Source: Solirubrobacter taibaiensis (GTDB lineage Bacteria > Actinomycetota > Thermoleophilia > Solirubrobacterales > Solirubrobacteraceae). Taken from it: a DNA stretch of 64,000 nucleotides. This document shows positions 61,155 through 64,000 of the stretch, piece by piece. The notes under the pieces were generated by a model. That model did not search any database, was not told the origin of the DNA, and worked only from the letters and a program-made list of their open reading frames with translations. The stretch lies in NCBI GenBank assembly GCA_027587225.1, contig JAPDDQ010000038.1:1-64000 (forward strand). Reading direction: 5' to 3'. The translations under genes were made by a program, and so were the position numbers. Each line of letters begins with the position of its first letter. The first letter of the stretch is position 1.

Positions 61155-61579
61155 TCGCCCTTTCCGGGTAGGGCCGCGATCCGCCAGAACTCGTGCATGC
61201 TCAGCACGGTCCGGCGCAGCTCCGTGAAGTCCAGCGGCTTGCTCAGGTACGCGTTGGCGCCCGCCGCGTAGGCGGCGTCCACGTCCTCCTCACGTGAGGA
61301 ACCGGAGAGCACGATCACCGGCACCATCCGCACGCGCGGGTCGCCCTTCAGCGCCGCGAGCACCTCCATGCCGCGGATGCCAGGCAGGTTGAGGTCGAGG
61401 ATGATCAACGCGGGCCGTGTGTCGCTGCCCTCGAGCAGGCCCGCGAGTGCGTCCTCGCCGCTCGCGTAGCGCCGCACGCCCTCGCTCGAGGTGGTCTCGC
61501 GCAGCACGCGCGAGAGCGCCTCGAAGTCTTCGTCGCTGTCCTCGACGACGGCGAGCGGGTGTAGAGCGCGGGCTTCCAT
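61151..61579 (-). CDS. Single-domain response regulator (Rcp1-like)
   Basis: From ATG 61579 the 142-aa protein is a lone receiver: PLAVVEDSDEDFEALSRVL, phospho-Asp62 in LIILDLNLPGIRG, VIVLSGSSRE and the Lys in YLSKPLDF. Small receivers of this type (Rcp1 group) are usual partners of phytochrome kinases. It overlaps the phytochrome stop by 1 bp (TGATG) and the next regulator by 4 bp. Longer in-frame upstream sequence is the phytochrome gene out of frame. Confidence 0.94.
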   Translation of the reverse strand: MEARALHPLAVVEDSDEDFEALSRVLRETTSSEGVRRYASGEDALAGLLEGSDTRPALIILDLNLPGIRGMEVLAALKGDPRVRMVPVIVLSGSSREEDVDAAYAAGANAYLSKPLDFTELRRTVLSMHEFWRIAALPGKGE

Positions 61580-63717
61580 CACGAGTCGAGGGTAAAGCAG
61601 AAGGATGAGCCGGCCCCCGGCGCGGAGCGCTCGAGCCACAGCCTGCCGCCGTGGCGTTCGGCGATCCGGCGCGCGATCGTCAGCCCGGCGCCGGTTCCGC
61701 CGCCGTACGCCTCCCGCGGGTGCAGGCGCCGGAAGACGTGGAAGATGGCGTCGTGGTGGTCGGGAGCGACGCCGATCCCGTTGTCGGTCACGCACACCAC
61801 GCCGTCGCGAGCGACCACGGAGATCTCAGGCGCGTCAGGTGAGTACTTGACGGCGTTGCCGATCAGGTTGACGAGGATCTGGCGCACGCGGATGCGATCG
61901 CCGCGCAGCCCCATCTCGCTCCCCTCGACCGTCAGCGCGGGCTTCGCCGCCAGCAGGTCCAGCGCGTCTTCGAGCACCTCGCCGACCGTGAACTCGGTCA
62001 GCGCGAGCTCGGCGCGGCCGATCCGTGAGTAGTCGAGCAGCGTGTCCAGCAGCGAGGCCATCCGCTGGGACAGCCGCAGGATCGTCGCGAGCCGCTCCCG
62101 AGCGTCAGCGTCGAGCGTGTCCTCGTAGTCCTCGACCAGGAACGTCGTGTAGTTGGAGATCCCGCGCAGCGGCTCCTTGAGGTCGTGCGCGGCGACGTAC
62201 GCGAACGCGTCGAGCTCCTCGTTCGAGCGCGCGAGCTCGGCGTTGAGCGCGGCGAGCTGCTCGGCGCGGGTGATCAGGAACGTGCCGAGCGCGGAGCGCA
62301 GCTCGGTCACCGACTCCACGTCGACCGCCGCCCACGGGCGGCTCTCGCCCTGCACCGACTCCGCCCACGTGCGGAACGACCCGTCGGGGTTCAGGCGGTC
62401 CACCTCTTTGATCGCGAGGCTCTTGGGCGCGTGCGCCCACTCGATCTCGCGCACGTACTCGGTCCGGAACCACACGATGTGGTTGCCGCGGGCGACGGCG
62501 AGCGGTGCGGCGAGCACGCCTGGCATCGCCCCGTCGTGGCTGTGGGTCGCGAACACGTCGGCGCCTTCGAGCCCGTCGAGCAGCGCGGTGACGTCGTCCG
62601 GCGTCTCCCCCAGGAGCCGCAGCTCGCCGTCGATCCGGATCGCCGCGCCGTCGGCGTCGCACACCGCCAGCAGTTCCTCACCGGCGTCCGCGAGCCCTTC
62701 GAGGATGCTCGACGAGGCGGCGACCCGGTCCAGCACCGTCATCCGGTGCACGCCGAGCGCGGTCTGGCGACGGCTGACCTCGAGCTTCTCCAGCGCCTCG
62801 AGCTGCATCGAGCACACGATCCCGATCAGCTCGCACGTGGCGCGCACCTCGTGCGGGACGAACAGCGGGCCGCTGTAGTGGTGGCCGGAGATCAGCCCCC
62901 ACAGGCGCCCGCCGGCGGTGAGTGCGATCGACAGCGACGCCGTCGCGCCCATGTTCTGCAGGTACTGGATGTGGATCGGCGAGACGGCGCGCAGCACGCC
63001 GGCGCTCAGGTCCAGCCACTCGCCCGTGAGCGGGTTCGCGAGCGGCTCGAGCGGGGTGGCCGGGGTCTCCACGTCGTGGATGAACCGCAGCCGGTTCTGG
63101 AAGAAGAGCGCTCGGGCCTGCGGCGGGATGTCGCTGGCGGGATAGTGCAGACCCAAGAACGCGTCGAGGTCCTCGCGCTTCTCCTCGGCCACGATCACGC
63201 CGTGGTCGTCGGGCTCGAAGCGGTAGGCCCACACCCGGTCCGAGCCGGTCAGCTCGCGAACGACGCGCGCGGTGCGCCGCAGCAGCTCGTCGATCGTGGG
63301 CGCGTCCTGCAGCAGGGTCAGCGCGCGGGCGATCTCACCCTGGTAGCGCGTGAGGCTCGCGGGCGTCGCGCCGACCGGTTCGAGCTCGACCACCAGCACC
63401 CGGTCGGCGACGCGGTAGGCGTAGGCGTCGAGGCCGCGGATGCGCAGCGGGCGCAGGTTGGGGGTGGCGTCCGCGGCGCCCGCGCGGAGCTGGTCGACGA
63501 TCTCGCTGCCGCCGAGCAGGGCGGTGAGTGACGCGCCCAGGACGGAGGCGCCGAACATGCCGGCGGCGTTGGCCGACGCCTGGACGACCTCGAGCGTCTG
63601 CTCGTCGGCGGCGAGCAACACGCCGTGGCTCTGGATCCCGCCCGGCGTGCGGATCGGCTCGCGGTGGCAGTTCTCCAGATCGACCGGGGTTCCCGGCTCC
63701 AGCAGTTCGTCAGACAC
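61579..63717 (-). CDS. bphP: Bacteriophytochrome histidine kinase
   Basis: The 712-aa protein has the full PAS-GAF-PHY-HisKA-HATPase order. The biliverdin-binding Cys is Cys17 in ENCHREPIRTPGGIQSHG. The GAF domain holds PASDIP (193-198) and AVSPIHIQYLQNMG with His249. The PHY tongue reads NPDGSF (443-448) where PRxSF is nearly universal. The kinase has AAHDLKEPLRG (His511), NLIGNAVKYS, DNGIGV and GGGTGAGLTIARRIAERHGG. It senses red/far-red light and phosphorylates response regulators. GTG 63717 overlaps the heme oxygenase gene by 8 bp, so pigment synthesis and sensor are coupled. Confidence 0.96.
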   Translation of the reverse strand: MSDELLEPGTPVDLENCHREPIRTPGGIQSHGVLLAADEQTLEVVQASANAAGMFGASVLGASLTALLGGSEIVDQLRAGAADATPNLRPLRIRGLDAYAYRVADRVLVVELEPVGATPASLTRYQGEIARALTLLQDAPTIDELLRRTARVVRELTGSDRVWAYRFEPDDHGVIVAEEKREDLDAFLGLHYPASDIPPQARALFFQNRLRFIHDVETPATPLEPLANPLTGEWLDLSAGVLRAVSPIHIQYLQNMGATASLSIALTAGGRLWGLISGHHYSGPLFVPHEVRATCELIGIVCSMQLEALEKLEVSRRQTALGVHRMTVLDRVAASSSILEGLADAGEELLAVCDADGAAIRIDGELRLLGETPDDVTALLDGLEGADVFATHSHDGAMPGVLAAPLAVARGNHIVWFRTEYVREIEWAHAPKSLAIKEVDRLNPDGSFRTWAESVQGESRPWAAVDVESVTELRSALGTFLITRAEQLAALNAELARSNEELDAFAYVAAHDLKEPLRGISNYTTFLVEDYEDTLDADARERLATILRLSQRMASLLDTLLDYSRIGRAELALTEFTVGEVLEDALDLLAAKPALTVEGSEMGLRGDRIRVRQILVNLIGNAVKYSPDAPEISVVARDGVVCVTDNGIGVAPDHHDAIFHVFRRLHPREAYGGGTGAGLTIARRIAERHGGRLWLERSAPGAGSSFCFTLDS

Positions 63718-64000
63718 GCCGACCTCCCAGCACCCGCGAGTCCGAGCCCTCCGGGCGAGAACTCGCCGCGACGCGAGCCGTCAGGCGAGCGTCGCCGCAC
63801 AACCAGACCTCCATGTCCTCGAACGTGGCCACCGCGGCGCGCTCGGACACCGGCGCGTGGCGTTCCACGTGCTCCCCGAACATTCGCCAACGTGGAGCGA
63901 TCCCGTGGTTGTGGAAGAACGCGCTCGTCAACCCGAGTTCACGCCGCACGATCCGGCCGATCACCGCGCCTCCGAGCGCCGCGCCTTCCAGCACGTAGAG
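63710..64000 (-). CDS. Heme oxygenase BphO-like, C-terminal part (cut by window edge)
   Basis: The 96 visible residues begin LYVLEGAALGGAVIGRIVRR, the conserved glycine-rich distal helix of biliverdin-producing heme oxygenases, followed by LGLTSAFFHNHGIAPRWRMF and a helical end (ERAAVATFEDMEVWL). It would supply biliverdin for the phytochrome encoded directly downstream, which it overlaps by 8 bp. The proximal His lies outside the window. Confidence 0.82.
   Translation of the reverse strand, partial: LYVLEGAALGGAVIGRIVRRELGLTSAFFHNHGIAPRWRMFGEHVERHAPVSERAAVATFEDMEVWLCGDARLTARVAASSRPEGSDSRVLGGRRV

Overview
The window is chromosomal DNA of a very GC-rich actinobacterium. The best fit is the class Thermoleophilia (Solirubrobacter/Conexibacter-like). 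The reasons are three LAL-type LuxR regulators, very large secreted proteins with CSLREA/beta-helix and lysine-rich C-terminal beta domains, a Ser/Thr kinase with an Excalibur domain, a biliverdin phytochrome, and many genes without a Shine-Dalgarno sequence whose -10 box (TAnnnT) lies 6-9 nt before the start codon. This placement is an inference from gene content. No phage, plasmid, insertion sequence or CRISPR array is visible, and no gene-free gap exceeds 300 bp.

Layout. 0-9.3 kb (minus strand): alaS, ruvX, a 1772-residue PAS/coiled-coil/PAS protein with expanded repeats, and the start of a Pro/Glu-repeat protein cut by the window edge. 9.4-17.1 kb: a Nudix hydrolase, then on the minus strand a translation operon (formiminotransferase-like gene, small membrane protein, metallo-beta-lactamase-fold hydrolase, hisS, aspS, a membrane-anchored protein) followed by mnmA, which carries an IscU/NifU-like N-terminal domain. 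17.1-19.8 kb: MarR regulator with MFS exporter, a short GcvT-like protein, an NTF2-like protein. 19.9-29.6 kb: two LAL regulators, tRNA-Met, an Excalibur kinase, an FHA protein and an odd FAD/acyltransferase chimera. 29.8-31.5 kb: epimerase and rpiA.

31.7-44.1 kb is rich in secreted proteins: a tandem double alkaline phosphatase with a Pho-box-like promoter, an LVIVD-repeat protein, an Ig-like repeat protein and a frameshifted secreted protein, interspersed with an ABM-fold enzyme, a universal stress protein, a SnoaL-tailed sigma factor and a DHA2 exporter. 44.1-55 kb: a third LAL regulator, a cupin and NarL-type response regulator pair, and a ~2290-residue secreted beta-helix/metzincin/beta-propeller protein. 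55-59.6 kb: small secreted and membrane proteins and a zinc-ribbon DUF1963 protein. 59.6-64 kb is one translationally coupled minus-strand operon: heme oxygenase (partial), bacteriophytochrome kinase, single-domain response regulator, and a REC-GAF-SpoIIE phosphatase, which together look like a complete red/far-red light to PP2C-phosphatase pathway.

The most interesting items are the phytochrome operon (with a substituted tongue motif), the IscU-MnmA fusion with a lost cluster ligand, the repeat-expanding PAS coiled-coil protein, the FAD/LPLAT chimera lacking its catalytic histidine, face-to-face overlapping -10 boxes between divergent genes, and a CU-rich candidate small RNA.
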